A stretch of DNA of 64,000 nucleotides, taken from contig JAJZRG010000002.1 in NCBI GenBank assembly GCA_021802825.1, forward strand, positions 28,740 through 92,739, given 5' to 3'. The notes below the pieces were generated by a model. The model was not told where the DNA came from. It worked only from the letters and a program-made list of their open reading frames with translations, and did no database searches. The stretch is from Chloroflexota bacterium (GTDB taxonomy: Bacteria > Chloroflexota > Limnocylindria > Limnocylindrales > CSP1-4). Position 1 is the first letter of the stretch, and each line of letters starts with the position of its first letter. Shown here one piece after another: positions 24,971 to 34,052 of the stretch. The position numbers were made by a program, and so were the translations under genes.

Positions 24971-25780
24971 GTGGCGCCGGTGGCGGTCGGGGGCAGCACG
25001 GCTGCGCGAGGGACCGTCGGCCATACAGGGCGGGCGTGGACGGCGGCCGGTCCCGAGGATGCACCGGCCATCGTCTTCATCCACGGTACCCGCCTGAGCC
25101 GTGCCCAATGGTCGGCGCAGATGCGGCTGCTGGCGCCCCGCTTCCGGTGCATCGCGGTGGACCTGCCGGGCCATGGCGCCCTGGCCGACCAGACGTTCGC
25201 GCTCGAGGCCGCCGCAGACCTCGTGGCGGCCGCGATCCAGGCCGAGGCGGCCAGCGGGCGTGCGATCCTCGTGGGCCTGTCACTGGGCGGCTACGTCGCG
25301 ATCGACACGGCGCACCGCCATCCCGAGCGTGTCGCGGGCCTCGTGCTGTCGGGCTGCTCTGCCGAGCCCACCGGGCCGGGCGCGCTGCCGTTCCTGGCGC
25401 TGGCCTGGGTCCTCGAGCATGTTCCGCTCCGCCCGCTCACCGTCGCCAACCGCTGGTACTTCCGCCTGCGCTACCCGGCCCGGGTGGCGGACCCCATCAT
25501 CGAGGGTGGCTTCTGGGCGGCCGGCGGAGCGCAGGCGCTGCGGGCGCTCGTGGCGACCCGGTTCCTCGACCGCGCGGCCTGGCTGTGGACCCCGGTCCTG
25601 GTGGTGAACGGCGCGCTGGACCCGGTGTTCGGCCCCGGCGGCGCAGCGCTGGCCTCCTCGTGCCGGTCCGGGCGCCACGCGGTCGTCCGGCGGGCGATGC
25701 ACCTCGTCCCGCTCGACCGGCCGCGGGCATTCAGCCGGCTGGTGGCCCGCTTCGCCGATGAGGTCGAACGGTCGCGCTGA
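24971..25780 (+). CDS. Alpha/beta hydrolase
   Basis: 269 residues, GTG start two bases after the regulator's stop. The oxyanion-hole motif is FIHGTRLS (~45), the nucleophile elbow GLSLGGY (~113), the acid Asp in NGALDP and the His in AMHLVPLD, a complete Ser-Asp-His triad. A helical cap lies between the elbow and the Asp. The family covers esterases, C-C hydrolases and haloperoxidases; the substrate is not predictable. Confidence 0.87.
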   Translation: MAPVAVGGSTAARGTVGHTGRAWTAAGPEDAPAIVFIHGTRLSRAQWSAQMRLLAPRFRCIAVDLPGHGALADQTFALEAAADLVAAAIQAEAASGRAILVGLSLGGYVAIDTAHRHPERVAGLVLSGCSAEPTGPGALPFLALAWVLEHVPLRPLTVANRWYFRLRYPARVADPIIEGGFWAAGGAQALRALVATRFLDRAAWLWTPVLVVNGALDPVFGPGGAALASSCRSGRHAVVRRAMHLVPLDRPRAFSRLVARFADEVERSR

Positions 25781-25849
25781 TCCGCGAGGCGGGCGCCGTC
25801 CGTCCGCTGCCGCCGGGGCGGGAGCGGCGGGGACGCCCGGGGTCACGGG

Positions 25850-25855
25850 TATACT
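25850..25855 (+). promoter_or_regulatory. -10 box of the galU promoter
   Basis: TATACT, a near-consensus -10 that gives a ~25-nt leader carrying CGGAGG before the galU ATG at 25887. Confidence 0.6.
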
Positions 25856-25886
25856 GGGCCCGCCAGCGCCATTGCCCGGAGGATGA

Positions 25887-26765
25887 ATGCGCGTCCGCAA
25901 AGCCGTGTTTCCCGCGGCCGGCTGGGGAACCCGCTTCCTGCCGGCGACCAAGGCGCAGCCCAAGGAGATGCTGCCACTGGTTGACAAGCCGGTCATCCAG
26001 TACGCCGTCGAAGAGGCGGTCGCCGCCGGCATCGAGCAGGTGATCATCGTCACCTCCAGCCAGAAGCGCGCGATCGAAGACCACTTCGACCTCAACTACG
26101 AACTCGAGCACCTGCTCGAGGAGAAGGGTGACATCGAGCACCTTCGGCAGGTGCGCCACATCAGCGACCTCGCCCAGATCGCCTACATCCGCCAGAAGGA
26201 GCAGCTGGGCCTGGGGCATGCCGTGCTGATGGCGAAGGACCTGATCGGCCACGAGCCATTCGCGGTCATCCTGCCCGACGACGTGGTGGTCGCCGACCGG
26301 CCGTGCATCGGCCAGCTGATCCACGCCTACCACCAGCACCACGGCTCCGTGGTCGCGGTCATGGAGGTCTCCGACGAGGACACCAGCCGATACGGCGTCA
26401 TCGGCGGCGAGCAGGTGGGCGGCGGCTCCGAGGGGGACCGCACCTACCGGGTGACCGAGCTCGTCGAGAAGCCCGCGCCCGGCACCGCCCCGTCCAACCT
26501 CGCGGTGATCGGGCGGTATGTGCTCACCCCCAAGATCTTCGACAAGCTGGAACAGACGCAGCGCGGTGCCGGGGGCGAGATCCAGCTGACGGACGCGATC
26601 CACGCCCTCATGGACGAGCAGAGCGTCTTCGGCTACGCGTTCGAGGGGCGCCGATTTGACGCCGGCACCACGATGGGCTGGCTTCAGGCGTCTGTCGAGC
26701 TGGCACTCGCGCGTCCCGAGTTTGGCGCTGAGTTCCGTTCCTTCCTCCGCTCGCTGGACATCTGA
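25887..26765 (+). CDS. galU: UTP-glucose-1-phosphate uridylyltransferase
   Basis: 292 residues, standard for bacterial GalU. It makes UDP-glucose from UTP and glucose-1-phosphate for envelope glycans and galactose metabolism. Signatures are KAVFPAAGWGTRFLPATKAQPKE split over the nucleotide-binding loop, DKPVIQYAVEEAV, LGHAVLMAK, VILPDDVV and the VEKP strand. CGGAGG precedes the ATG. The PASTA kinase gene starts 42 bp downstream, linking envelope precursor supply with wall-sensing. Confidence 0.96.
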   Translation: MRVRKAVFPAAGWGTRFLPATKAQPKEMLPLVDKPVIQYAVEEAVAAGIEQVIIVTSSQKRAIEDHFDLNYELEHLLEEKGDIEHLRQVRHISDLAQIAYIRQKEQLGLGHAVLMAKDLIGHEPFAVILPDDVVVADRPCIGQLIHAYHQHHGSVVAVMEVSDEDTSRYGVIGGEQVGGGSEGDRTYRVTELVEKPAPGTAPSNLAVIGRYVLTPKIFDKLEQTQRGAGGEIQLTDAIHALMDEQSVFGYAFEGRRFDAGTTMGWLQASVELALARPEFGAEFRSFLRSLDI

Positions 26766-26807
26766 CCGGCCCGCCCTGGCCCAGGTCACATCAGGAGACC
26801 GTCACCC

Positions 26808-28583
26808 GTGACCGAGATCGGCAGCATCCTTGGCGGCCGCTACCGCCTCCTGGAGCTCCTGGGCCAGGGCGGCATGGCCACGATCTACCGCGCCCGCGAC
26901 GCCCAGCTGGAGCGCGACGTGGCCGTGAAGCTGCTGCGGCCGGAGTTCGGCCAGGACCCGGACTTCCTCGCCCGGTTCCGCGACGAGGCTCGCGCCGCGG
27001 CATCGCTCAGCCACCCGAACATCGTGGCCGTCTTCGACTTCGGCGAGGACGAGCGCGACCCGTACATCGTCATGGAGCTGGTCGACGGCCAGGACCTTGC
27101 GGCGATCCTGCGCGAGAACGGGCCGCTGGCCCCGCGACAGGCCGCGCGCATCGCTGCCGACGTGGCCAAGGCGCTCCACGCTGCCCACGGGCGCGGGATC
27201 GTCCACCGCGACGTGAAGCCGTCGAACATCCTGATCAGCCGCGACGGGCGCGTGAAGGTGGCCGACTTCGGGATCGCGCGAGCGCTCGACGACGCCCAGG
27301 TGACGCTGCCCGGCGTCACGATGGGCTCAGTGCACTACTTCGCGCCCGAGCAGGCGCGCGGCGAGATGGCGACCGGGGCGTCGGACATCTACGCGCTCGG
27401 CATCGTGCTGTTCGAGATGCTCACCGGGCAGCGGCCGTTCTCGGGCGACGGCGCCGCCGCCGTCGCGCTGGCGCGCCTGACCACCACCCCGCCGCGCCCC
27501 TCGGCCCTGCGGCCGTCGGTGCCGCTGGCTCTCGACGCGATTGTCCTGCGGGCGATGGCCCTCAATCCCGCTGACCGCTACTCGTCCGCCGCGTCGATGG
27601 CCGGCGCGCTCGACGGGTTCCTTGCCGACGGCGGTGCCAGCGCCGCGACAGGTGCCGCCGCAGGGGGCGCGGCGATGATGGCGACCGCGGCGGCCCGGCC
27701 CGCCGTGAACTACCCGCCCGATGCATACGCGCGCTCCACCTCGCCCGCGCCCGTCTCCATGCGCAGCACGCCGCCACCGCCTCCGGGGTCCGGGCCGGCC
27801 CCAACCGCCCCGACCACGGTGCCCGCCTACTACGACGAGCCCGACGAACAGGGGAGCGGGCCGTGGGCATGGATCGCGGGCCTGCTGGGGCTCGGCATCC
27901 TCATCCTGGTCGCCTTCCTGATGTTCCGCATGATCTCCGGGGGCAACGTCGCCTCGACATCCGCGCCCAGCGCCAGCGCCTCGGGCGCCGTAGTTGTCGT
28001 CCCCAACTTCGTCAACATGCTGTACGCCGACGCGTCAGCGAAGGCAGCGGCAGCCGGGCTCGCAACCGTGCGCAGCGCCACCCAGCCCTCCTCGAGCGCC
28101 GCGGTCGACACCGTCCTCTCGCAGGACCCCCCCGCGGGGCAGAGCGTGGCCGCGGGCACGAAGGTCAACCTGACCGTCGCCGTCGGCCCGTCCGCCGTGC
28201 CGGTGCCCGACCTGCGCAACCTCACGCTCGGCGACGCGGCCAATACGCTCGCGACTGCAGGCCTGAAGCTGGGCAGTGGCACCGACGCGTACGACCCGAC
28301 GGTGCCCGCCGGCTCGATCATCTCGCAGGATCCGGGCCCGGGCGTGCAGGTGGCGCCCGGCTTCGCGGTCGACTACACGATCTCCAAGGGCCCGGAGCCA
28401 ACCCCCACGCCCACGCCCGTCCCCACGCCCACACCGACCCCCACGCCGACGCCGACGCCCACGCCGACACCGGTCCCCACGCCCGCTCCCACGCCCGCTC
28501 CCACGCCCGCTCCAGTCCCCACGCCGACGCCCACACCAGTACCAACGCCGGCCCCGTCGGCCTCCGCTCCGCAGGCGTCATAG
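26808..28583 (+). CDS. PASTA-domain Ser/Thr protein kinase (PknB type)
   Basis: 591 residues, GTG start. Kinase domain ~8-265: Gly loop [16 protein letters not shown] lysine, [10 protein letters not shown] catalytic loop, ADFGIA. A ~90-residue Pro/Ala linker leads to one membrane span (~360-380). Two extracytoplasmic PASTA repeats follow ([14 protein letters not shown] and [14 protein letters not shown]), which in relatives bind muropeptides or lipid II. The C-terminus is a Thr-Pro/Ala-Pro tail of ~55 residues like that of the surface proteins at the window start. It probably controls growth and wall synthesis. Two PASTA units is fewer than the usual three or four. Confidence 0.95.
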   Translation: MTEIGSILGGRYRLLELLGQGGMATIYRARDAQLERDVAVKLLRPEFGQDPDFLARFRDEARAAASLSHPNIVAVFDFGEDERDPYIVMELVDGQDLAAILRENGPLAPRQAARIAADVAKALHAAHGRGIVHRDVKPSNILISRDGRVKVADFGIARALDDAQVTLPGVTMGSVHYFAPEQARGEMATGASDIYALGIVLFEMLTGQRPFSGDGAAAVALARLTTTPPRPSALRPSVPLALDAIVLRAMALNPADRYSSAASMAGALDGFLADGGASAATGAAAGGAAMMATAAARPAVNYPPDAYARSTSPAPVSMRSTPPPPPGSGPAPTAPTTVPAYYDEPDEQGSGPWAWIAGLLGLGILILVAFLMFRMISGGNVASTSAPSASASGAVVVVPNFVNMLYADASAKAAAAGLATVRSATQPSSSAAVDTVLSQDPPAGQSVAAGTKVNLTVAVGPSAVPVPDLRNLTLGDAANTLATAGLKLGSGTDAYDPTVPAGSIISQDPGPGVQVAPGFAVDYTISKGPEPTPTPTPVPTPTPTPTPTPTPTPTPVPTPAPTPAPTPAPVPTPTPTPVPTPAPSASAPQAS

Positions 28584-28711
28584 CGCGCGATCGGCCGACG
28601 GATGAGGGCCACAGCGACCGCATCGGACACCGAGGCCGGCGTCGTCACGGTGGCGGACACCGTCCGCACCGCCCGCAGTTAGGCCGGGTCGTGGGCCTGG
28701 GACCTGGTGGC

Positions 28712-29125
28712 TCAGGCTTCGTGGTCGCCCCAGAGGGACCAGCGGGCCGGTGTCGACGCGCCGCCCGGGGGCACGCTCGTGGCCGACCCCGAGACAGGGC
28801 CAGGCCCGGCCCGAAGCTCGTCAACGGGAACGAACGTTCGTCGCGGCCGTTCCTCCGGGTCGGCGCGGCCGCGAGTCGTGGCGGCGCCTGAGTCGCGCAC
28901 TGACGGCGCGCCGCCCGTCGCAGCCATGGCCTCCCAGCACGGGCGCACCTCCGTCCCCCGCAGCGCCAAGCGTTGCGAGCTCTTCCCGCACAGCCCCAGA
29001 CCCCCCGCCACGCCGCGCTGGTAGTGCCGGCAGGCGCAGCAGGTGGTGGTGGACCGTCGGCAGAGCCAGCAGCGCGAGCTCTCCGGCTGCGGAGTGGCGC
29101 AGTGCGGGCAACGCCAGAGCGGCAT
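28712..29125 (-). CDS. Zinc-ribbon protein
   Basis: 137 residues. The N-terminus has tightly spaced metal-binding cysteines: CPHC (~6-9), CWLC (~19-22) and CCAC (~29-32), then GLCGK and VRPCWEA. This suggests two small zinc knuckles. The last ~65 residues are low-complexity. The start is supported by TACGAT exactly 6 nt upstream (29132-29137) with no Shine-Dalgarno, the local leaderless pattern. Similar short proteins occur in related genomes without known function. Confidence 0.75.
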   Translation of the reverse strand: MPLWRCPHCATPQPESSRCWLCRRSTTTCCACRHYQRGVAGGLGLCGKSSQRLALRGTEVRPCWEAMAATGGAPSVRDSGAATTRGRADPEERPRRTFVPVDELRAGPGPVSGSATSVPPGGASTPARWSLWGDHEA

Positions 29126-29131
29126 ACGCAG

Positions 29132-29137
29132 ATCGTA
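29132..29137 (-). promoter_or_regulatory. Leaderless -10 box of the zinc-ribbon gene
   Basis: TACGAT on the minus strand, 6 nt before the ATG. Confidence 0.6.
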
Positions 29138-29265
29138 GCTGCGCCGACGGCGGCTGTCGATGGCATTTCCGCAAGGGTCGAACGCCGGTTCGACTCGGTC
29201 GGCTTCGCGCCGTGCGCAACAACGAGGACGGCCGGCGGCGGAGCGACCTGCCTCGGGCTTCCCGG

Positions 29266-30477
29266 CTACTGGACCTGGAGCGCCACGTGGTCCGTCGTGG
29301 TCTGGGTCCCATTGGGCATCGTGATGAGCACGTCAGCGACCCCGAGGCCGGTCATCGTCCCCTTCGGGATCGCCACCGTGTACGTCGCCCTGCCGCTTGC
29401 GTTGGTCGGGATCAGCGCGGAGACGAACGGCTGGACCTGAGGCACGGTCACCGTGAACAGCGCGGTTGCGCCGGACACGGGCCGCCCATCGGCGCCGATC
29501 ACCACCGCCGTGAAGGTCACGCTGGTGGGAAGCCGCTTGCGGTCGAAGGTGTAGACCGTGCTCGAGAGCCTCACCCCCAGCTTGCCGGACCCGCGCGTCA
29601 CGGTGATCTGGGCTGTGTTCCCGTTGCCGGCCGGATCGGTGACCGTGACGGTCAGGCCGTTCGGGCCCGAGGCGATCGTGATGGGGATCGAGAACAGGCC
29701 CGTGTCGTCGGCGGTGGCCGTGGCCGTGGCGTTGTTCGCGTCGTCCTTGATCTGGACCTCGCTCGCGGGCTGCGTCTTCCCCTTGACCGTGACGGACGTC
29801 CCAGCGACCGAGGCGCCGTCCTTGGGCGAGGTGATCGTGATCTTGGGTCTGGTCACATCGAGCGTGATCGTCACCGGCTGCGACGCGGCGCTCTCGATGC
29901 CTCCCGGCGCCGAGATGGTGGCGGTGAACGTGTTGAGGCCCTTGGCCAGGGTCAGCGACGGAAACACGAGCGTCGAGGTTCCCTTCACCGGCGCCTCGGC
30001 GACGAGCGCCGGCTGGGCGTTGGGGAGTGTGACATACAGCCGGCACGAGTAGCCGCTCAAGCCGACGATCGCGGTTGGGAGGCGCACCGTGAGGTCCGCG
30101 CTCGCGACGTTGGTGGTGGGCTGGTCGGGCGGGTCGATCACCGGCGCATCGCTCGCCACGCCACTGGCACCGGGGCTGGGCGAGCCCGTGATGTGGATCA
30201 TCGAGCCGACCATCTGGCCGAAGCTTCCGACGAGTGACGAGACCGCTGGCCCGATGACGCCGAGGCCGATCATCAGGCACAGCCACCCGAGGACCAGGAT
30301 GCCGCCGGCCATCGTCAGCTTGACCGGGAGCGGCAGCCCGCCGCGGCGCTTGAGGTCGTGATGTCGCGAGAGGCGGCTGGGTGATGGCGTCCCGGGACGC
30401 AGGCGGCCGCGCGTCGGACCGGGGGACGAGGGTCGGGGGCGGACCTGCGAGGGCCGGCCCCCACGCCGGGCTTCCAT
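29266..30477 (-). CDS. Membrane-anchored Ig-like repeat protein
   Basis: 403 residues from the ATG at 30477; GACAAT lies 7 nt upstream. The cytoplasmic N-terminus (~1-52) is strongly basic. One span (~55-75, LTMAGGILVLGWLCLMIGLG) precedes an outside region of three Ig-like beta domains. The middle one has the Big_9/glucodextranase-B type pattern RPKITITSPKDGASV, GTSVTVKGKT and NGLTVTVTDPAGN. The last resembles an invasin-like domain (VTFTAVVIGADGRPVSGATA). It is likely an extracellular structural or carbohydrate-contacting protein. Confidence 0.78.
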   Translation of the reverse strand: MEARRGGRPSQVRPRPSSPGPTRGRLRPGTPSPSRLSRHHDLKRRGGLPLPVKLTMAGGILVLGWLCLMIGLGVIGPAVSSLVGSFGQMVGSMIHITGSPSPGASGVASDAPVIDPPDQPTTNVASADLTVRLPTAIVGLSGYSCRLYVTLPNAQPALVAEAPVKGTSTLVFPSLTLAKGLNTFTATISAPGGIESAASQPVTITLDVTRPKITITSPKDGASVAGTSVTVKGKTQPASEVQIKDDANNATATATADDTGLFSIPITIASGPNGLTVTVTDPAGNGNTAQITVTRGSGKLGVRLSSTVYTFDRKRLPTSVTFTAVVIGADGRPVSGATALFTVTVPQVQPFVSALIPTNASGRATYTVAIPKGTMTGLGVADVLITMPNGTQTTTDHVALQVQ

Positions 30478-30615
30478 CGCGTCGATTGTCGCACGAAGCG
30501 GGTCACCCAGATCGCGGCGCGGGTGGGCCTGCCGCCTGCGCAACCCGCGGTGGTACGCTGCGAACTGCGCAGAGCACGGGGGAGGTCGAGCCCGCGCAAG
30601 GGATGAGGGACAGGG

Positions 30616-31167
30616 TTGGAGTCACGTGACCGGCGGCCGACGCGGCCGGCCCCAAGCGATCGTGGCGCGTGGAGCCACGGGCCAATCGCCCGTGCGCACA
30701 TGCGTCCTTCGATCGCGTCCGCGACCCCTTCCGAGGGGGCGAGCTCCGTCCCGCCAGCGCCGGGACCGGCGCCGTTCTCCCGTCGCCCATTCCCGCCCCT
30801 CCCGCCGCGCGCCGCCGCCCGGCTCCCGATGGGCCGGCCGGCCGGACCGCCCCCAAGGCCCACCATGGCCGCAGCCCTGGTGCCGCCGCCCGGAATGAGG
30901 GCATCGTTGTCGCCAACTCGGACCGGCTTCGGGCTGCCGAGCCTCCGCCGGAACGTCTGCCCGCACTTCTTCATGACCGGCTCGCGGGGGGCCATCCCGA
31001 TCCAGGCCCCCCACCTGCTCAAGGGCCTGCTGCGGCAGCCGGCCAACGTGTCGCGCTGCCAGCTGCGAGGCGGCGTCCACCTCGACGAGGGCTACGTCAA
31101 CGACGTGTGTCTCACGCCCAGGTTCAACCAGTGCGTCTTCTACGAGGACGAGCTGACCCGGGAGTGA
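30616..31167 (+). CDS. Small Cys-cluster protein upstream of folC (start uncertain)
   Basis: Only the C-terminal ~80 residues (from about 30925) are firmly supported: NVCPHFFMTG, then a Cys in SRCQLRGG, then DVCLTPRFNQCVFYE. Four spaced cysteines of this order recall the small Cys-motif modules found beside LysM and regulatory domains in Chloroflexota; metal or Fe-S binding is plausible but unproven. The upstream part is Pro/Arg/Ala-rich. In-frame starts at 30616 (TTG, GAGGGACAGGG nearby), 30700, 30865 and 30895 are all possible. TACGCT at 30554-30559 may be its promoter. Its TGA overlaps a possible GTG start of folC. Confidence 0.6.
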   Translation: MESRDRRPTRPAPSDRGAWSHGPIARAHMRPSIASATPSEGASSVPPAPGPAPFSRRPFPPLPPRAAARLPMGRPAGPPPRPTMAAALVPPPGMRASLSPTRTGFGLPSLRRNVCPHFFMTGSRGAIPIQAPHLLKGLLRQPANVSRCQLRGGVHLDEGYVNDVCLTPRFNQCVFYEDELTRE

Positions 31168-31190
31168 GCACAGGACGAGCAGGCCGGGGA

Positions 31191-32564
31191 ATGGGCAGTG
31201 ACGACCTTACGTACGGGGAGGCCCTCGCCGCCCTCGAGGCACGAGGCCGCTTCGGCATCCGGTTGGGCCTGGGCCGAGTCCGCGCGCTGCTGAGCGCCAT
31301 GGGCGACCCGCAGGCGAGCGTGCGCGGCGCGCTGGTGGCCGGCACGAATGGGAAGGGCAGCGTCATCGCGCTCGCGGGCTCTGCCTTGCGCGCCGCCGGG
31401 TATCGCGTCGGCGAGACGCCCAAGCCGCACTTGGTGACGTACCGCGAGCGGATCGTGGTGGACGGCCGGCCGATCCCCGCAGACGACTTCGCACAGCTGG
31501 TGACGGCCGTTATAGCGGTCGCCGACGACGCGACGCGGGGCCTCGGCCGGGCCACCGAGTTCGAACTCCTGACGGCGGCGATGTTCCGCCACTTCGCGAC
31601 GAGCCGGCTCGACCTCGCGCTCGTCGAGGTGGGCCTGGGCGGCCGGCTCGATGCGACGAACGCTTGGGACGGCGGCGTGGCCGCGCTGACGAACGTGGCG
31701 CTCGACCACACCGAGTACCTCGGGCCGACGATCGGCGCCATCGCCCGCGAGAAGGCGCAGATTGTCAAGCGCGGCGACGTCGCGGTGACGGGAGCCGAAG
31801 GCGAGGCGCTGACGATCCTCCGGCGCCGCTGCGGCCGGCTCGGCGTGCCTGTGACGGTTGCCCCGCCGGCGCCGGTGCTCGGCTGGACGCGCGACACGCT
31901 GACCGTGGACCTGCCGCGCCTCGGCGCCGCGGAGATTGGGCTGCGTGGCCGGCACCAGGCGGCGAACGCCTCGGTGGCTGACGCGCTGCTCGACGCGCTC
32001 GGCGTGGCGGGGATCGCGACGGTCCCCGACGGCGCCCGCCGTCGCGGGTATCGCGAGGCCCGTTGGCCGGGGCGCCTCGAGTTGCTCGACATGCCGAACC
32101 CGCGCGGCGCCGGGACCCGCGAGGTGCTGCTCGATGGGGCGCACAACCCCGCCGGGGCGGCCGCACTCGCTGTTGCGCTGGACGACCTGCGGCCGCTGCT
32201 GGCCGGCGGGACCGCGACACCGCCGACGCCGCTGGCGCTGGTGTGGGCCGCGATGGCCGACAAGGACGTGGCCGGGACGATCGCCGAGATCGCCCGGTCG
32301 GAGGCCGTGCGAGGAGCGACGGTTGTCTGCACCGCCCCCGCCCTTCCGCGAGCCCTCGCGCCCGATGCACTCGCCGCGGCCTGGTCGCGCGCCGGGGTCC
32401 CCGGGCTGGCCGTGCGCACGGCGCCCAGCCCGGAGGCGGCACTGGACGACGTGCTGGCGCTGGGTGACGGGCCGGTGGTGGTGGCGGGCTCGCTGCACCT
32501 CGTCGGGGTCGTGCGGTCGCGGCTCGTGGACGACCCCCTGCTCAGGGACCCGGTGGCGGCATGA
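31191..32564 (+). CDS. folC: Folylpolyglutamate synthase / dihydrofolate synthase
   Basis: 457 residues. It adds glutamate to dihydropteroate or folates using ATP. The Mur-ligase signatures are complete: YGEALAALEARGRFGIRLGL at the start, the P-loop GTNGKGSV, TEFELLTAAMF, EVGLGGRLDATN, DHTEYLG with IAREKAQIVK, and DGAHNPAG in the C-terminal domain. ATG 31191 gives the family-typical N-terminus; a GTG at 31164 overlapping the previous stop is possible. It overlaps folP by ATGA. Confidence 0.93.
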   Translation: MGSDDLTYGEALAALEARGRFGIRLGLGRVRALLSAMGDPQASVRGALVAGTNGKGSVIALAGSALRAAGYRVGETPKPHLVTYRERIVVDGRPIPADDFAQLVTAVIAVADDATRGLGRATEFELLTAAMFRHFATSRLDLALVEVGLGGRLDATNAWDGGVAALTNVALDHTEYLGPTIGAIAREKAQIVKRGDVAVTGAEGEALTILRRRCGRLGVPVTVAPPAPVLGWTRDTLTVDLPRLGAAEIGLRGRHQAANASVADALLDALGVAGIATVPDGARRRGYREARWPGRLELLDMPNPRGAGTREVLLDGAHNPAGAAALAVALDDLRPLLAGGTATPPTPLALVWAAMADKDVAGTIAEIARSEAVRGATVVCTAPALPRALAPDALAAAWSRAGVPGLAVRTAPSPEAALDDVLALGDGPVVVAGSLHLVGVVRSRLVDDPLLRDPVAA

Positions 32565-33607
32565 CCCACGACCGCGGCCCTCAGCCGTCCCGCCGCCCGC
32601 CCGGACCCGCCGACCGCGACCTTCCCTTGGGGCGGAGCGTCGTCGAGGCGCGTCCCGACCTGGGCGGCGGCGCGGCCACGCCCTCGTTCGCGCTCCCGCC
32701 CGACGCGTCGCCCGGCCTGCCCGGCGCCCCCGCCCCGCTCGTCATCGGCCCCCGCACGTTCGCCTGGGGCCAGCGCACGTACGTCATGGGCATCCTCAAC
32801 GTGACGCCGGATTCGTTCTCGGGCGACGGCCTGCTGGCGGCGCCTGGCGATCCCGTCCCCGACCCCGTCGAGGCGGCCGTGGGCCGGGCGCGCCAGATGG
32901 TCGAGGATGGCGCCGACATCCTCGACATCGGCGGGGCCTCATCGCGTCCCGGCCACACGCCGCTGCGCCCCGAGGAGGAGACCGCCCGAGTCATCCCGGT
33001 CATCCGCGCGGTCGCGGCGGCCCTGCCCGGCACGCCGATCTCGATCGACACCACCAGCCCCGGCGTTGCGGCCGCGGCGGTGGCCGCGGGCGCGCACCTG
33101 CTCAACGACGTCTGGGGCGTGGCCGACGAGCCGGCGATGGTCGGCGCGGCCGCCGAGCTGGGCGTTCCGATCGTTCTGATGCACAACCGCAGCGAGCCGC
33201 GCTATCGGGACCTCCTGGCGGAAGTGGTGACCGACCTGTGGCGGGCGATCGAGCGGGCGCTGGACGCGGGCGTGCCGTGGGACCGGGTGATCGTGGACCC
33301 GGGCTTCGGCTTTGGCAAGACGCCCGACCACAACCTCGCCCTCCTGGCAGGCCTCGGCTCGCTGCGCGTGCTGGGCCGGCCCATCCTGCTGGGCACATCG
33401 CGCAAGTCCACCCTGGGCAAGGTGCTGGACCTGCCCCCGGACCAGCGGGTCGAGGCCACCGCCGCGACAGCCGTCCTTGGCATCGCGGCCGGCGCCGCCG
33501 ACATCATTCGCGTCCACGACGTGCGGGAGAACGTGCGCGCTGCCCGCATCGCCGATGCCGTCGTCCGCGACTGGCGGCCGGACAGCTGGGCGGAATCGCC
33601 CAGATGA
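32561..33607 (+). CDS. folP: Dihydropteroate synthase
   Basis: 348 residues, longer than usual because of a ~55-residue Pro-rich N-terminal extension. The TIM barrel carries MGILNVTPDSFSGDG (pterin/pABA loop), GADILDIGGASSRPG, ISIDTTSPG, LLNDVWG, VLMHNR, DPGFGFGKT and the phosphate-binding GTSRKS. It joins 6-hydroxymethyl-dihydropterin pyrophosphate with p-aminobenzoate. It overlaps both folC and folB by ATGA. Confidence 0.95.
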   Translation: MTHDRGPQPSRRPPGPADRDLPLGRSVVEARPDLGGGAATPSFALPPDASPGLPGAPAPLVIGPRTFAWGQRTYVMGILNVTPDSFSGDGLLAAPGDPVPDPVEAAVGRARQMVEDGADILDIGGASSRPGHTPLRPEEETARVIPVIRAVAAALPGTPISIDTTSPGVAAAAVAAGAHLLNDVWGVADEPAMVGAAAELGVPIVLMHNRSEPRYRDLLAEVVTDLWRAIERALDAGVPWDRVIVDPGFGFGKTPDHNLALLAGLGSLRVLGRPILLGTSRKSTLGKVLDLPPDQRVEATAATAVLGIAAGAADIIRVHDVRENVRAARIADAVVRDWRPDSWAESPR

Positions 33608-33975
33608 GCGATCGGATCCTGATCGAGGGGATGGTCTTCGAGGGCACGCACGGCGTCTACCCCGAGGAGCAGGTAACACCGCAGCCGTTCGAGGTGGACG
33701 TGGAGCTGGCGCTCAACCTCCAGCCTGCGGGCATGTCCGACGACCTCGCGCTCACCGTGGACTACGGGCGCGTGTTGGACGTCTGCCGCCAGATCGTGGA
33801 ATCAACGCGGTTCAACCTCATCGAGGCCCTCGCCGAGGCCATCGCCGAAGAGCTGCTGACCGGCTTCCGCGCCATCGACTCGGTCACCGTGCGCATCCGC
33901 AAGCCCAAGGTGCAGCTGGGCGGGACGTTCCGCAGCGTGGGCGTCGAGATCCGGCGCCGCCATCGCTCGGCGTGA
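33604..33975 (+). CDS. folB: Dihydroneopterin aldolase
   Basis: 123 residues, typical length. Signatures include LIEGMVFEGTHGVYPEE, the catalytic-region glutamate after the loop, TVDYGRVLDVCRQIVE, FNLIEALAEAIAEELL and the RIRKPKVQLGG strand. It converts 7,8-dihydroneopterin to 6-hydroxymethyl-dihydropterin. It closes the folC-folP-folB operon. No folK gene follows in this window. Confidence 0.94.
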   Translation: MSDRILIEGMVFEGTHGVYPEEQVTPQPFEVDVELALNLQPAGMSDDLALTVDYGRVLDVCRQIVESTRFNLIEALAEAIAEELLTGFRAIDSVTVRIRKPKVQLGGTFRSVGVEIRRRHRSA

Positions 33976-34052
33976 CGGGCCGCCTCCTCGCCTCGCGGCG
34001 ACGCGCCGGCATCCCGGGCTGACAAGCCGGCCCCTCGGCGTGGCGAGCGGGC

